From: Parastagonospora avenae f. sp. tritici 18332-5
Taxonomy: Eukaryota > Ascomycota > Dothideomycetes > Pleosporales > Phaeosphaeriaceae
Length of the DNA stretch: 64,000 nt
Direction: 5' to 3'
Assembly (NCBI GenBank): GCA_022559985.1
Contig: JAFJTR010000011.1
Span: 372,001-436,000, forward strand
Every line of letters begins with the position of its first letter. The first letter of the stretch is position 1. The notes beneath the pieces are model-generated. The model was not told the DNA's origin. It did no database searches and saw nothing but the letters and a program-made list of their open reading frames with translations. Made by a program: the position numbers and the translations under genes. Shown here one piece after another: positions 1 to 11,301 of the stretch.

Positions 1-301
1 ACAGAATTGTCGCGCTGGAGTCGTCTCTGCGAGATTCCTACGGTCCGGGGAAATTCCGCGAGGAGCGGTGGCTCGTGCACTGAAATCATCGCAAAGGCAA
101 GAGCTCCCCTCCATACTCGGTCACCACCATCTTCACGCTCTTTCCGTCCGGTCTGCTTCGTGTACATAGTTCGCCTCGCTTCTGTTAGTTTCATGGATTC
201 TGCGACTCCTTAATCAATTACCCCACCGTGGTTCAATTGCTCTCCGCCGCTACGTCACCCTTCGACGCCCGTACCAAATATTTTCTAGAGCTCCGCCCAC
301 G
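1..301 (+). promoter_or_regulatory. Upstream region of the PPR gene
   Basis: No gene is visible here. The short open frames have no good start context or family resemblance. It is taken as promoter and 5' untranslated sequence of the gene that starts at 302. The stretch just before the ATG is rich in C and T, as is common in fungal leaders. Confidence 0.4.
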
Positions 302-2782
302 ATGCCTTCACACCTCACACGCCTCGTATTCCGCAGTATCATTGCAGACAAGCCCCTCCTTTATCGGGAATGTCGCCTCAGAGCCGTCCAACCGCATTTG
401 GTCAATCGCACCGCCCGAGTCCTTCCCCACATCCAGCGCCGAACCTTCCTCGACCTGTTTAAGCAACGGCGGAAAGTCAAACCCATGAGAATACCTGCCG
501 GCTTGGAGACCTTAGCTGAAGTCGACTACAAGACTGAGCATGGCTTGCGACCGCCCGAACCCAAAGTAGTTGCAGAGGCTTTCAAGGTCTACTTTGCGCA
601 GACGAAGGGGACATTTGAACAATTCCATATTGGAAAGGCATTCCCCGCCTTCGTTTACTTGCTGAACAACCCGAAACCAGACGGAACGCCCTGGCTTAGC
701 GCGAGAGAACTCAGTGATGACGTCTACTTCAAAATACTCAAGGCCGAAGCTCGACCTAGGGGCAACGCGAAGGTTCACATCATGTTCGGGAAGGCCCTGG
801 TCGAAGAGTATGCCAGACTAATGGAAGTTGATCCATCAGACACGGGTGGGGATGCATCGCTCCCTTTGGAGGATAATGTCAACGTGAAGAAGGTACGACT
901 ACTTTCGGCCATGGGGGCCGCTAAAGAAGCGAGGGACATTGCCACATCCTCGTATAGGTATGAACCTACCTCGTCTACTGAGTATCTTCGACTGGTTCGG
1001 AAAGTCTGGGGCATTGTACTCGCAGGCATTGTCCGCGAGGGCAACATCGATGAGGTACGGAGGACAACAGAGATCATACAGCAACAATCGATCCCTATGG
1101 ATGCTAAGATGCAAGAAGATCTTATCAATTTCTTCTGCAAGAATAAAGTTATGGACGACGCAAAGTTTTGGTACAAGTTCCCCATTACTCAGGGTGACAA
1201 AGTCGCGAAGCCTGGCACACTGGCCCTTGCTGCTTTGCTACGAGCATGTGCTCTTGTCGGCGATTTGTCTTTCGGTCAACAGGTGGTGACCTCACTGCTC
1301 CAGAACGACATACCAGAGAAGGGAGCATGGGATGCTGTTTTCCTTTGGTCCGCCGCCATTGGCAAGGGAGTAGACGAGGTTGATCGCATGATGAGTGTTA
1401 TGATTCGGCGCAACGATGACGCACGGAAGAAAAATCATTCAGTCAAGTTGGTCCGGCCCGACGTGGATACCATCAATATGCTGGTTGATTTCGCCAACTC
1501 GAAGAAAGATCCCTATTCGGCTGAGCGATACATTGCTTTGGGTGAAAAGCGTGAAATCATGCCAGATGAGAAGACATATGCAATGCAAATCAAGTATCGC
1601 CTATCGGTCAACGACATTGATGGCGCACGAGCTGCTTACTTCAACCTCCAGGGAGAATTCTCCGGGGCAGAGGAGAGCGTAGCGGTGGTCAACCAGCTGA
1701 TCCGAGCGTTGTGCGAGTCTCAGCAGCATCTTTTCGATGAGCTGATGGTAATGGTCGACGACCTGCATGAGCGCAAGGCCCTTTTTGACCCAGAGACAAT
1801 CGCAGCTCTATGCGTCCTGCATCTAAAACGAGGCGAGGCGATTGATGCTCTTGACCTGTTGCAGACTCATGCACATTCTTATACGCCAGAGCAGCGAACC
1901 CACATTCGAAAAGGACTCGCGGCCTTCGTTCTTGACGGCGATACCAGCACAGCAGATGCATGGGAGACTTATCAGATTATGCGCCAAGTCTTCCAAGAAA
2001 CACCCCGTGCAGACCGTATCGAGCTCATGAACGCATTTTTCGCTCGCAAACGCTCAGACATGGCCTGCCACGTGTTTTTTCACATGCGCAACCATGCTGT
2101 CCCTGAAATTCGCGCCGATGCCGATGTGTATGTCGCAGCATTCACCGGATTCGCGCGAAATGCTGATGCTGAATCTTTGGAGCTGGCGCATAACCAACTG
2201 AAGCTGGATCTGAACGTGGACTTTGACACACGGATTCGAAATGCTCTCATGCTAGCTTATGGCGCGACCGAGCAGAACTTCAAGGCCATGCGCTTCTGGC
2301 GCGAAATCTGCGAGTCCAAGGAAGGGCCATCGTATAACAGCATTCCCATCGTCTTCAGAGCTTGCGAGACCATGCACTACGGCTGGGGGCATGCGGAAGC
2401 GATCTGGAAGCGTCTCAAGGAGCAAGACGTTGAGATTGACAGAAACATATGGAAGGCATACATGTGTGCCATGGCACGCAACTCTCAGCACGACGTGGTA
2501 CAGACCATGATCGAAACTGTCGAGGAGGAGTATGGCTTTACCTTAGATCTTGACATGTAAGCTTGAATCACCGCCGTTCCAACTTTCATTCATCTAACAC
2601 CTCTTAGCCTGGGTAATTGGTTCAACTCCACCGCCAACATCGAACGGCAAGCGCGGATCGAGAAGTGGATCAAAGAAAGATACCCCGACATATGGAGAGA
2701 GCTCGAAGCTCTGGGTCACTGGGTCACCATGGACGGATTCGGACACCGGCGGTTTAACATCAGTCGGGATCTCGAGCCGTGA
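302..2782 (+). CDS. Mitochondrial PPR protein, CIA84-like complex I assembly factor
   Basis: A mitochondrial helical-repeat protein of 809 residues. It resembles fungal complex I intermediate-associated protein 84 (CIA84), which binds a membrane-arm assembly intermediate of NADH dehydrogenase and is absent from the finished complex. The first 50 residues are rich in Arg and poor in acidic residues, as in a mitochondrial presequence, followed by RRTFLDLFKQRRK. The rest is a run of amphipathic helices of PPR type. The long frame appears to stop at 2558-2560, but that stop lies in a 51 bp intron (2557-2607, GTAAGC...CTTAG). Splicing adds 58 residues and ends at a TGA at 2780-2782, keeping frame exactly. 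The ATG at 302 opens the presequence, so I chose it. The family name comes from remembered resemblance in the N-terminal third and is not proven. Confidence 0.75.
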
Positions 2783-3322
2783 TTTAGTGTAGCAGTTCCT
2801 GGAGGAGACAAGCAAAGAGCAACCCAGTCCGTTTACGGCAGCCGTGATGACAAGTACATGTGCTGCACGTGAGTGTTTCTCTCTGTCCGCACCAGTTCTG
2901 TTATCTCTCATATCTCACATCCTCTATACTGTTCTCACTCACCTGGGCACTCCTTCCCACCTGCAACGTCATGGTGAGAGCGTCGCCAGCCGAGCTGAAG
3001 TCCGTTTGTCGCCCACCTTAACACTTTCTGCTCTCACCTTGCGCAACCTTGACCGCTCTTGCCCCTCCTGCAGCCGCGCTTGCCAGTTATAAAAGCTTCG
3101 TTTGCTACCCTCTTCCTTCTTCCCGACGCCCTCCTCTTCCTTCTACTTCATACTCCCCGGGGCCTCTCCTCTCTTCTGCTCCGAAGTCGGCAGCTACCCA
3201 CTTCGATCGTGTCACTTGCTGATTGCCGCAGGCACAACACAACGTGAGCAGGATCAGGTAAGGACGCCGCTTGCCCTCGCACTGCGCTTGCCTCTTGACG
3301 TGCGCTAACAGCTTCAGCTACG
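2783..3322 (+). promoter_or_regulatory. Pyrimidine-rich promoter and leader of the secreted repeat protein
   Basis: No coding sequence is supported. From about 3050 the plus strand becomes strongly CT-rich (3090-3190), a feature of many highly expressed fungal promoters. A GTGAGC at about 3243 or GTAAGG at about 3259 and an AG shortly before the ATG could form a small leader intron. This is possible but not shown. Confidence 0.35.
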
Positions 3323-6300
3323 ATGCGGCTGCTCCCTCTGATCGGCCTGATCAGTCTTACCGGTCTCGCCGTTGCCTCTCCGGTGATCAGTCGTGAAGCC
3401 GGCGAAGATGGGAGTGTGACGCCACCGAGACGTCTTGTCGTGTATACCGAGCTCAACTTTACGGGCACACCTTACGAGATCCATGCGGAGAAAGACTGCG
3501 TGCAGCTCGTCGCGCCTGTCTACAAGAACATGAAGTCCTTCAAGGTTGCTGATCAAGTCTGCTACTTCATGGACGAGGACGCTTGCGGAGGCAAGGCACT
3601 CGTCATTGTGGATGCCCTGGGAGCTGAGGCATGGGGCAACACCGACGATAGCACCAATTTCTCTACCCGGATCACTTCAGTGTACTGCGAAGACCATTCG
3701 ATGCGCCCTCCCGGTACCGACACAGCTGTTGTCAAACGCGACGGCCCAGGTGAGACTACTGTCTGCAGAAGCACCATGAACATCGGCCCCTGCGTGACGC
3801 TCTCCGCCAACAACGCATGTGTCTACTTCGGTTACGAGCTTCGCCACAACATCCGTAACGTCTACCAGGCCTACGGCTCCATCTGCAACTACTACGACGA
3901 CGACAACTGCAATGTCCCCACGCCAGTGATGACCGTTAACACCCACAAGCAGGCTCTCCATGTCCAGCTCGACAGACAGACCGGAGACAGACTCGCCTAT
4001 GTCAAGTGCCAGGACTACTGGTCCGCGGCAGACACTCAGCGCGATGATGTCCACATCTTTCCTCGCGCAGACGATGTCGCATCTATACGCCAGGGCGAAC
4101 TCCGCGCATGCAGACTTGATGGGTTTTGCATTGACGTCAACGCACTCCATGCTTGCCAACCCATGGACCACGAACTTTCCGGAGAAATTCATACTCTCAC
4201 GCAGGGTCCGCATAGCGACTGCGTATTCTGGAGGGAAAGAGACTGCTCTAATAAGTATTTCACGACATCATCCAAATCCGAGGAACTTGATCTTGTGGGC
4301 CCCGGTATACGCACCGGTATGGATATAGTCGCAGTGAGCTGTCATGCGAACAGTCCCACCGATGCGGTTCATGGCCGCAGTGCCGCACATCATCCCATTG
4401 AGAAAGCCACGGACATTGTTCAGACACCATTTACCGCAACGCCATGTGATGACCTTCGTAATATGGACCCGAAATTTCCTACCGCTCCAGGTTTTATCTA
4501 CTTCTGTTATGGGCCAGGCAGAAGCACGAATCGAGGCAAAAACTGCAACAGGTCCTGCACTGGCGCAAACGCATCAAATCAATGCTTTCGAATGACATGG
4601 CCACGGCCGTCTCTGGTGGACGTACTGTGGCAGGCCCCGGGAACCGTTTGCAAGTACTACAGGCATGACTGCCTCGACAAGTGGCCCTCCTTGATCATCG
4701 ACACCCGAACAATATCTATCACACCTCAAAACTTCAAGGGAAATGGTATCTTCATCAGCACCGTTGCGTGCAAGAGCAATTGGGGCACGGAAGAGCTGGG
4801 TGCTGGTCCGGATACCATTGTCTACAACGGCACAAGCGTGGGTCCAGCTCAGCTCAAGCAAGAGACCGCCGACATTGTGTCCAGTACCGAAGAAACTTCC
4901 CTCAAGATCATCGACGTCATTATCTGCTCACGCAAAGATCTCGCGGGCGATTGCACCCATCTCAGCTCGGACACGTGCTGGCTATTGCCCCCCAAGATAG
5001 CGCGTTCTGCTGTATCATGGAGCCAGAGCGAGCACCTTGCCTGCACATTCTTTGCGGGACCATTATGCAGCGACATTTTATGGCGGGTCACAACGAGCTC
5101 TAAACAATTTACGGCAAACACATCTACCAGGATCTCAGACCTTACTGTAGCCATCCGATGCGATCCAATAGGCGCCGCACAGTCCGAATCAGAGGCAAAC
5201 ACAAAAGTCCTGCCACCCGCAGTAAAGCGTGAGACAGACACTCCGCTCAAGATCATTGATGTCTCTGTCTGCGCAGACCCAGATGTCACGGGTAGTTGTA
5301 TCCAGTTGAACGCGGAATTGTGCTGGGTTATGCTCCCCAAGTCTGCTGTCTCAATACGCCAAAGCGAGAACCTTGTCTGCACGTTATGGTCGACGAAAGA
5401 CTGCACCGGCAATCTATGGTCTCTGACGACAGGCTTCACCTATCAAGCGGTAAACATACCTCCCGAGGTCACAGAACGCACTTTAACTATCAACTGCGTT
5501 TCACTAGATGCTCCGTCTGCATCAGAAGCCAGTACAGAGCTGCTTCCACCTGCAGTGAGACGGGAAACAGACGCTTCCCTCAAAGTCGATGGTATCCTCT
5601 GCACAGGCGAGAATTCTACAGGTCAATGCCCTAGCGTGGAAGCATCCCAGTGCTATATCTTGCAAGGTACATATCTAGGGGCTCGTTCATGGCGCCAAAG
5701 TGAGAGACTTGTCTGTAAATTCTGGGCAGGAACAAATTGCGACCGTGATGAAATATGGGCTCTCACGACGGACTTCTCATACAAAGCGGTAAACCTTCCG
5801 CTTGTGGTTTCACGCCAAGGGCATTCCATCCGCTGCGTACCATTAATTGCGCCAGAGCCAGGGTCAGCTGGCCAAGTGCTGGTTGCCGATCGGGAGGGCT
5901 TCGGCGGCAAAACACAACTCGTTGATACAGTCAAGGACAATAACAACTGCGCCCCCTTGTCCGAAGAGCTCTCCTTGAACATTCGGTCACTCATACAATA
6001 TCAAGGGTCTGTGTGTAACTACTGGACGTACGAATGTGGAAATGTGCTCCGGGACGAAAAGCCCATCTTTACCGTTGACTCGCTCGGTGGACAGATCGGA
6101 TTGTCGCCTATCCCATATGCATTCGGCGGCAAAAACCGCAACAAGATCGGATCTATCAGCTGCATCAACGGCAAAGCTGCCGCTGATTACATGGCTGCGT
6201 TGGATCCGTCTGAGAAGGTCATTGACATCGAGACTCCCGAGGTTGCCAAAAACACTGCCTTCAGCACAGGACCGCATGATGGCCAGCTTGCCGCTCGAAC

Positions 6301-7054
6301 TGAATCCACGACCGACGATTACTTCGAGCCGCTCGCGCTCTACCATGACCCTGACCAGGGTGGTGCAGTCATGACCTATGTGGGCCCGAGTTGCGGCCTC
6401 AACCCTTTCGGTGTCGACCCCATCAAGTCGCTCTGGCAAGTCAAAGGCTTTCTGTGTCAGTTCTATCCTGCCTGGGGCTGTCAAGAAACCAATGGCCCGC
6501 CGCTTTGGATCAACTCTAAAGACGGTCCCTGCTACAACCGAAACGTCGAGTTTCCCATCCTTTCGATTTCATGCACGCGATCGACATACGAAGATGCCAT
6601 CGAGAGGCCCGACACTACACAGCTCATCGAGCACAAAGCTGAGGCCACGCCAGCAGTCCTCCCTTCAGGCACGATCACCCCAGCAACACTTGCTACCAGG
6701 ACTGATGCCGCGAACACATTCGCCCCTCTCAAGTTCTGTACCGGAGAAAACCTTACCGGCGCATGCTTCAGCTACACGGGTCCTGCCTGCGCATCTGGCG
6801 ATCCCGCCATTTTCGAGATGAAGTCGCTAGTAGTCGACAAAGACTTCCACTGTGTGTTCATGTCTGGGCTCAATTGCAACGAAGGATACCCTCACTACGT
6901 CGACGCCCGACAAGACGAGAATAGAATGAATAGCATCAACTGGATAGTCAAGTCCATCTACTGCAGCCGGAGCCGTGGCACGGCTGAGATGGTGGGCGGT
7001 GCAGACGAGATGTGGTGGAAACGGAAACGAGATGAAAATCTTGCGGAAGACTGA
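3323..7054 (+). CDS. Large secreted protein with ten beta/gamma-crystallin-like cysteine-rich repeats
   Basis: A 1243-residue secreted protein from a single exon. A signal peptide (MRLLPLIGLISLTGLAVAS) precedes about ten repeats of 80-110 residues. Each runs roughly as aromatic-x-(3-5)-F/T-G...C...S-x-x...C-x-(Y/F/W)...C...S-(I/V)-x-C. The first unit, starting VVYTELNFTG and closing ITSVYCED, fits the beta/gamma-crystallin fold pattern with added disulfide cysteines. Repeats 5-7 are the most alike and share the linker LPPAV(K/R)RETD, so they are recent duplicates. Dibasic sites lie in linkers at KR138-139, KR635-636 and RR746-747, and KRKR stands at 1233-1236 near the C-terminus. These are candidate Kex2 cuts. 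Function is unknown; wall-associated, calcium-binding or effector roles are all possible. Start and length are secure. The fold assignment is inference. Confidence 0.8.
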   Translation: MRLLPLIGLISLTGLAVASPVISREAGEDGSVTPPRRLVVYTELNFTGTPYEIHAEKDCVQLVAPVYKNMKSFKVADQVCYFMDEDACGGKALVIVDALGAEAWGNTDDSTNFSTRITSVYCEDHSMRPPGTDTAVVKRDGPGETTVCRSTMNIGPCVTLSANNACVYFGYELRHNIRNVYQAYGSICNYYDDDNCNVPTPVMTVNTHKQALHVQLDRQTGDRLAYVKCQDYWSAADTQRDDVHIFPRADDVASIRQGELRACRLDGFCIDVNALHACQPMDHELSGEIHTLTQGPHSDCVFWRERDCSNKYFTTSSKSEELDLVGPGIRTGMDIVAVSCHANSPTDAVHGRSAAHHPIEKATDIVQTPFTATPCDDLRNMDPKFPTAPGFIYFCYGPGRSTNRGKNCNRSCTGANASNQCFRMTWPRPSLVDVLWQAPGTVCKYYRHDCLDKWPSLIIDTRTISITPQNFKGNGIFISTVACKSNWGTEELGAGPDTIVYNGTSVGPAQLKQETADIVSSTEETSLKIIDVIICSRKDLAGDCTHLSSDTCWLLPPKIARSAVSWSQSEHLACTFFAGPLCSDILWRVTTSSKQFTANTSTRISDLTVAIRCDPIGAAQSESEANTKVLPPAVKRETDTPLKIIDVSVCADPDVTGSCIQLNAELCWVMLPKSAVSIRQSENLVCTLWSTKDCTGNLWSLTTGFTYQAVNIPPEVTERTLTINCVSLDAPSASEASTELLPPAVRRETDASLKVDGILCTGENSTGQCPSVEASQCYILQGTYLGARSWRQSERLVCKFWAGTNCDRDEIWALTTDFSYKAVNLPLVVSRQGHSIRCVPLIAPEPGSAGQVLVADREGFGGKTQLVDTVKDNNNCAPLSEELSLNIRSLIQYQGSVCNYWTYECGNVLRDEKPIFTVDSLGGQIGLSPIPYAFGGKNRNKIGSISCINGKAAADYMAALDPSEKVIDIETPEVAKNTAFSTGPHDGQLAARTESTTDDYFEPLALYHDPDQGGAVMTYVGPSCGLNPFGVDPIKSLWQVKGFLCQFYPAWGCQETNGPPLWINSKDGPCYNRNVEFPILSISCTRSTYEDAIERPDTTQLIEHKAEATPAVLPSGTITPATLATRTDAANTFAPLKFCTGENLTGACFSYTGPACASGDPAIFEMKSLVVDKDFHCVFMSGLNCNEGYPHYVDARQDENRMNSINWIVKSIYCSRSRGTAEMVGGADEMWWKRKRDENLAED

Positions 7055-7325
7055 GATCATAAAAGAGTGTATGTGATGGAGAGGGTTAGATTTGATCTAG
7101 CAAATAGATGGAAATGAACTGTCCAACCAGGCTTTGAGGGCTCATGACTCGTGAATTAAAGATTGCATCTCATTCATTATTATCATTATTAACCCTCCAC
7201 TAACCCGCCTCGGATATAGACCTTTTCACCTCATGAACACGCGGCCAATGCTTCGCTACCAGAAATAAAGACAAAAAACAAATCATGTACATTCTCTTTC
7301 GGGAACCTCAGTCGCACAGCGATGC

Positions 7326-9803
7326 TCAGTCCCGATTGATCACCCTCAGACTCCGCCTGGGATTCAGCAACACACCCCTCGTGCCCCAGAAGCTCGGCTC
7401 CTGCCCACTCAGCAGATCCTCGTGTATACTGCCGTTACTGCTCCGCCTCGTCCACTCGCCCGCGGGCACACTCGTATATCCATCCCCACCGCTCGCGCCG
7501 CGCGCAATATCAAACGAGCCCGCCGCGGCGCCATGGCTACTTCCCAACGTGACCGGCGGCCGCTCACTGCTATTCTTCCCGGACGACGACGTGAGCGTAT
7601 TCTGCTTCTCGTTGTTCGCGCGCGTCTGCACCATGGCCGCATGGTTCTTCCAGATCTGGACTTGCTTCCTGTAGATCCACGCGCAGAAGGCGAAGTAACA
7701 CGCGATGAGGAAGAAGACGCCTGCGATGACGCCGGCAATGATGGCGCCAATGTTGGGACCTGAGGGGCCGTTGGAGTAGTTGCCGCCGTTGGTGCCGTTG
7801 TTGGGGACGGGCCAGGTCTGGGGTTTGCCGGTGGCGAGGGGCCCGGCGGTCGGGGTTTGCACGGGGGCGGTGAGGGTTGCGCCGCCGGTGGCTGCGCCGC
7901 CGATGGCTTCTTGGACGGGGGCGGGCACAGCGTAGCCGTAGCTGCCTTGGAGGCCAGAGTTGGCGCCGTAGCCGCGCTGGTTGAATTGCTGGGCGAGGGG
8001 GTTGCCCTTGCTTTCGGGGCCGGAGAAGGCTTCTGTTGCGACATTTCCAGTGAGGGCGGTGAATTGGTCGGACCAGCTGAGACTGCTCATGTTGAAGACG
8101 TAGAGGCCGGGGGATTCGCACGATAGGTTGGGGTCGATGTAGCCGCCGACGACAATCATTTGGCCGTCCCAGACGTGGCAGGAGTGACCGGCTCGGGCAT
8201 ACGGCTTCTGGTTCTTCTGGTCGACTTCGACCCACTTGAAGGACGGGACGGAGAGAATCCACATGTCATCTTTCTGGGTCTGGTCGCCGAACGGCTGGAG
8301 GTTCTGTCCGCCATACATGTAGATGTTGTACGATGAGCCGCTGTGAAGTGTTAGGATTGCAAAGTCAGCCTTTAGACGTGGTACTTACTCTGCAGCAGCT
8401 GCAACGGCAGCACAGGCGTTGACGCGGTATGGAGGAAAGGTGTCGCCTGAGGTGCTCTGCTTATACCATGTCGACTTGGCGATATCATAGACGTCGATGA
8501 CATTCAGTTGCGTCTGTCGTTGTTAGCAAGGCTCCTGTATTCGTCCGAAATCGTACTCACAAAGGTGTCATTGTCTCCACCAGTGAAGCCGATCAAAAGA
8601 CCCTCGTCACCGAAACCAGGGACGTATGTCAGCAGACCATCTGCACGCGCAGGGAACGAGCCAGTGTTCTGCAGTCCGCCTTGCGTGATGTTACGGAAAA
8701 CGCCATCACTTCCCGCCTTCTTGTCCGTCTTCAACGTGTTGACAGCATTGTTCGAGAAGCCAGGGAATGTGAACTCCAGAAGACTCTTCAAGTACAGCCT
8801 GGCGACCTGATTGCTCCAGCCCTCGGTTGTGAAGTCGTCAAGATGACCTCCAAAGTACCAGCCTCGCCCGAGAGACGCAACGCTGAAAGACGCTCCTTCA
8901 GCAGCTCTTTGTACATCCTGGCCGTCGTCTTCTGCAGCATCGCCGCCTGAGGTTTTGGGACTCTTGTGCTCTTTCCACTGCTTGCCGCTGATATCGTACT
9001 CCCAGACTGAGTTCGGGCCGGGGCTGGCTTTCGGCTTGTCGGAGTACTGGCCGCCGTATAGCCAGAGCGAGGAGGTCGAGCCCCAAAGCGTACCAAGCGA
9101 GACGGCAGGTGGACCAGAAGGTTGTGGGAGGCCTGTGAGGGAGGGGTTGGAGATTTGCCATGATTTGGTGAGGTCGAGGCTGAGGAAGTTGTTGTCTAGA
9201 GAAGTTAGCGATGGTGCCTTTCAGCATTGCATAGGACTTACTCCAAGTATCCTGGTCGTCCTTTGGCGAGTCGTTCTGACGGAAGCCATACATGTACATC
9301 GTTCCATTCACGATTGTGCTCTGTCCGGCCCATCGCTTGCACGCTGATGTAGGCGAGTCGGCACGCTTCACCACCACGGATCGCTCGGCCTCGGCTTCGA
9401 TCGTGCTTCCCGGAATCAGGTCGCCGCGTACTCCTATCCGCGAGATGGGACTCATGGAAAGAATCGGGAGCATGACAGCAAGGACGAAGGCAAATATGCT
9501 TAGCCGGTAGAACCTCAACGGCATTGTCGACTGAACGGGAAGAACGGTGGATGAAAGCGGCGCGTCAGATTCGTCCTCGTCCACAACGGATTCCCAGTCG
9601 CTCTCGTCCTCCTTTCCAACTTCTCCATAGATGGAATTGCGACTTCGAAATCGGACCATCCTGGCCGGTCTGATGGGCTTTAATGTCGTTGTCATCGGCG
9701 CCGCCATCCTCACGTCTCGCATCGTGTCCTCATCCACCAAACCGACTTCAGTAAATATCGACCTACGACGGCCTTCGGCAGGTTGCGGTCGCACTCGCTC
9801 CAT
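7326..9803 (-). CDS. Membrane-anchored kelch-repeat protein
   Basis: A 778-residue protein in four exons: 9803-9242, 9195-8561, 8513-8389 and 8340-7326. The introns are 46-48 bp with GTAAGT/GTGAGT donors, and all phases agree. Residues near 100-120 form a membrane segment (FYRLSIFAFVLAVMLPIL). The lumenal or outside part carries kelch blades with the hallmarks GTMYMYGF, LWLYGGQYS, GWYFGGH, IYMYGGQN and MIVVGGYIDP. A second membrane span (IIAGVIAGVFFLIACYFAF) follows a Gly/Asn/Pro-rich stretch, and the tail is Ser-rich and basic. Two spans around a beta-propeller suggest a surface or endomembrane protein. The exact role is not known. The open frame reaches a TTG at 9860, but the first ATG in frame is at 9803, which I use. 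Confidence 0.85.
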
Positions 9804-11301
9804 GTTTGAATCCGTCACGTAAAAGAAGCGACCGTTGATGGTCGCGTGCGAGTCGTGCAAAGATCAAGCCGCGAAAGAAGGAGACAGAAAAGGTACAGCT
9901 GTATATATGACGTCGAGGCGTCAGCTCTGCCGAAAGGAAGGGTATTAATAGGAGGTGATATAGATCGGGATGCGTGGCAGGGCTGGGAAATGCTGATTTG
10001 CAGCTTGTCAAACACCCGTTGACGCAGTAGCCTCACCCCAGGTACAACAATCTGAGATCAGCCGTCGGTGCTCCACAGCAGTAGTGTAGCAGCGCGAAAG
10101 GTACTGTAGCGATGCGAGAGGGACGAGAAACCGAGTTCGTCCGGGACCTGGCAATATAGGCTGCGGTATCACCTTACTGTATGCCAACCAAGACGCCTTC
10201 GCCTCCTCATCGGCTCGCTCCTCTCCCGCCATTGCAAGTCCCGTAAGTGGCAGCCCGTCCACAGCCAACGTCATGAGCGGGCCCCGATTTGGTAATGATG
10301 CACGCCATCGCATTTGGGATTGGCCTCAACGGCTGAGTGCAGGGGGTGGCATTGGTCGCTCTGCTGGGAATGCCATGCAAATTAAGCCTGACATGCGCCA
10401 AGCCTAGAGCATCCTTCCAAGATTCCAGGTCGTACGAATTGGCGGACGTGACGAGGAACGAGCGCCGTACCACCAAAGGATTTTGTGCCTGACCCTTGAA
10501 AGCGAAATCTTGGATAAAAGTGCCCGTTCCGCGGACGCAGCTTCAAGGAGGTCCTTGGGATTTCCCCTTTCCCATCTGTTCTGTTTTCTCTTTCTTTGTC
10601 GCCCGCTGCAATCGATAAACCCCACCGCCTCGGCTATTCCTGATGCAGTACACACCCACATCGTTCCCGCCGCACCTGATGTGTGCTTACATACGCTGGC
10701 GGAGAATTTCAATAGTCCGCACATTAGTTTTGCGGGTGTCATGACCCTGAAGTGCTTCTATTTTTGACCTTCTGTTTCACGAGAGAACATCCCGTATCCG
10801 TAGCGCTGCGAGTTTAAAGGTTGAGCGTGGCTGTGTTGTTCCAGGTGGCAACACCAAATCTCCTTACCGCCTTGCGTACGCGGCCCCTTAGGTGCTCTGG
10901 CTTCGGCTTTTTTCTACGCGAACAATGGTTACCCTTGCCTTGCGGCTCCGTGGCATTTTGTGATGAGTGTCTTCGCGTGCCAACCGACTGACCGCTTGTT
11001 ACGCGACGTCGAGTTGCAATGAGCCGCGAAAGTGTATATGATCCTCATTAATCACATCACGAAATTATCATAGAGATCATTGGACTATTATCAAATATGA
11101 TTGACAAAGTGTCCGCGAAACGCATCCCACGAACCATCGCTAGAGGCATGCAAACCCAGGGTATATATGCTGTACAAGGAAAACCAAATCATACCAACCG
11201 GGAGTTTAGAAAGTCAAAACGCCAAAGTACCTGCCAATCACAACTGCTCTTCGAACTCCGTTTCCACTTCAGGCGCCACTACCCTCTGTAACGAGTATAG
11301 T
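9804..11301. other. Intergenic region, no gene seen
   Basis: About 1.5 kb between the start of the kelch gene and the end of the Myb gene, both on the minus strand. The short frames here lack start context, splice partners or family resemblance. The left part should hold the kelch promoter. The right part, 11040-11300, is AT-richer and is downstream of the Myb gene. Confidence 0.5.

Noticed and set aside
7570..8262. Long Arg/Pro/His-rich frame on the minus strand under the kelch gene
   Set aside because: Out-of-frame shadow of GC-rich coding sequence; the kelch frame has correct splice sites and domain text.
9804..9860. Extension of the kelch gene to 9860
   Set aside because: Opens with TTG; the first ATG in frame is 9803.
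10404..10767. Overlapping frames on both strands upstream of the kelch gene
   Set aside because: No resemblance to protein families and no start context; treated as intergenic.
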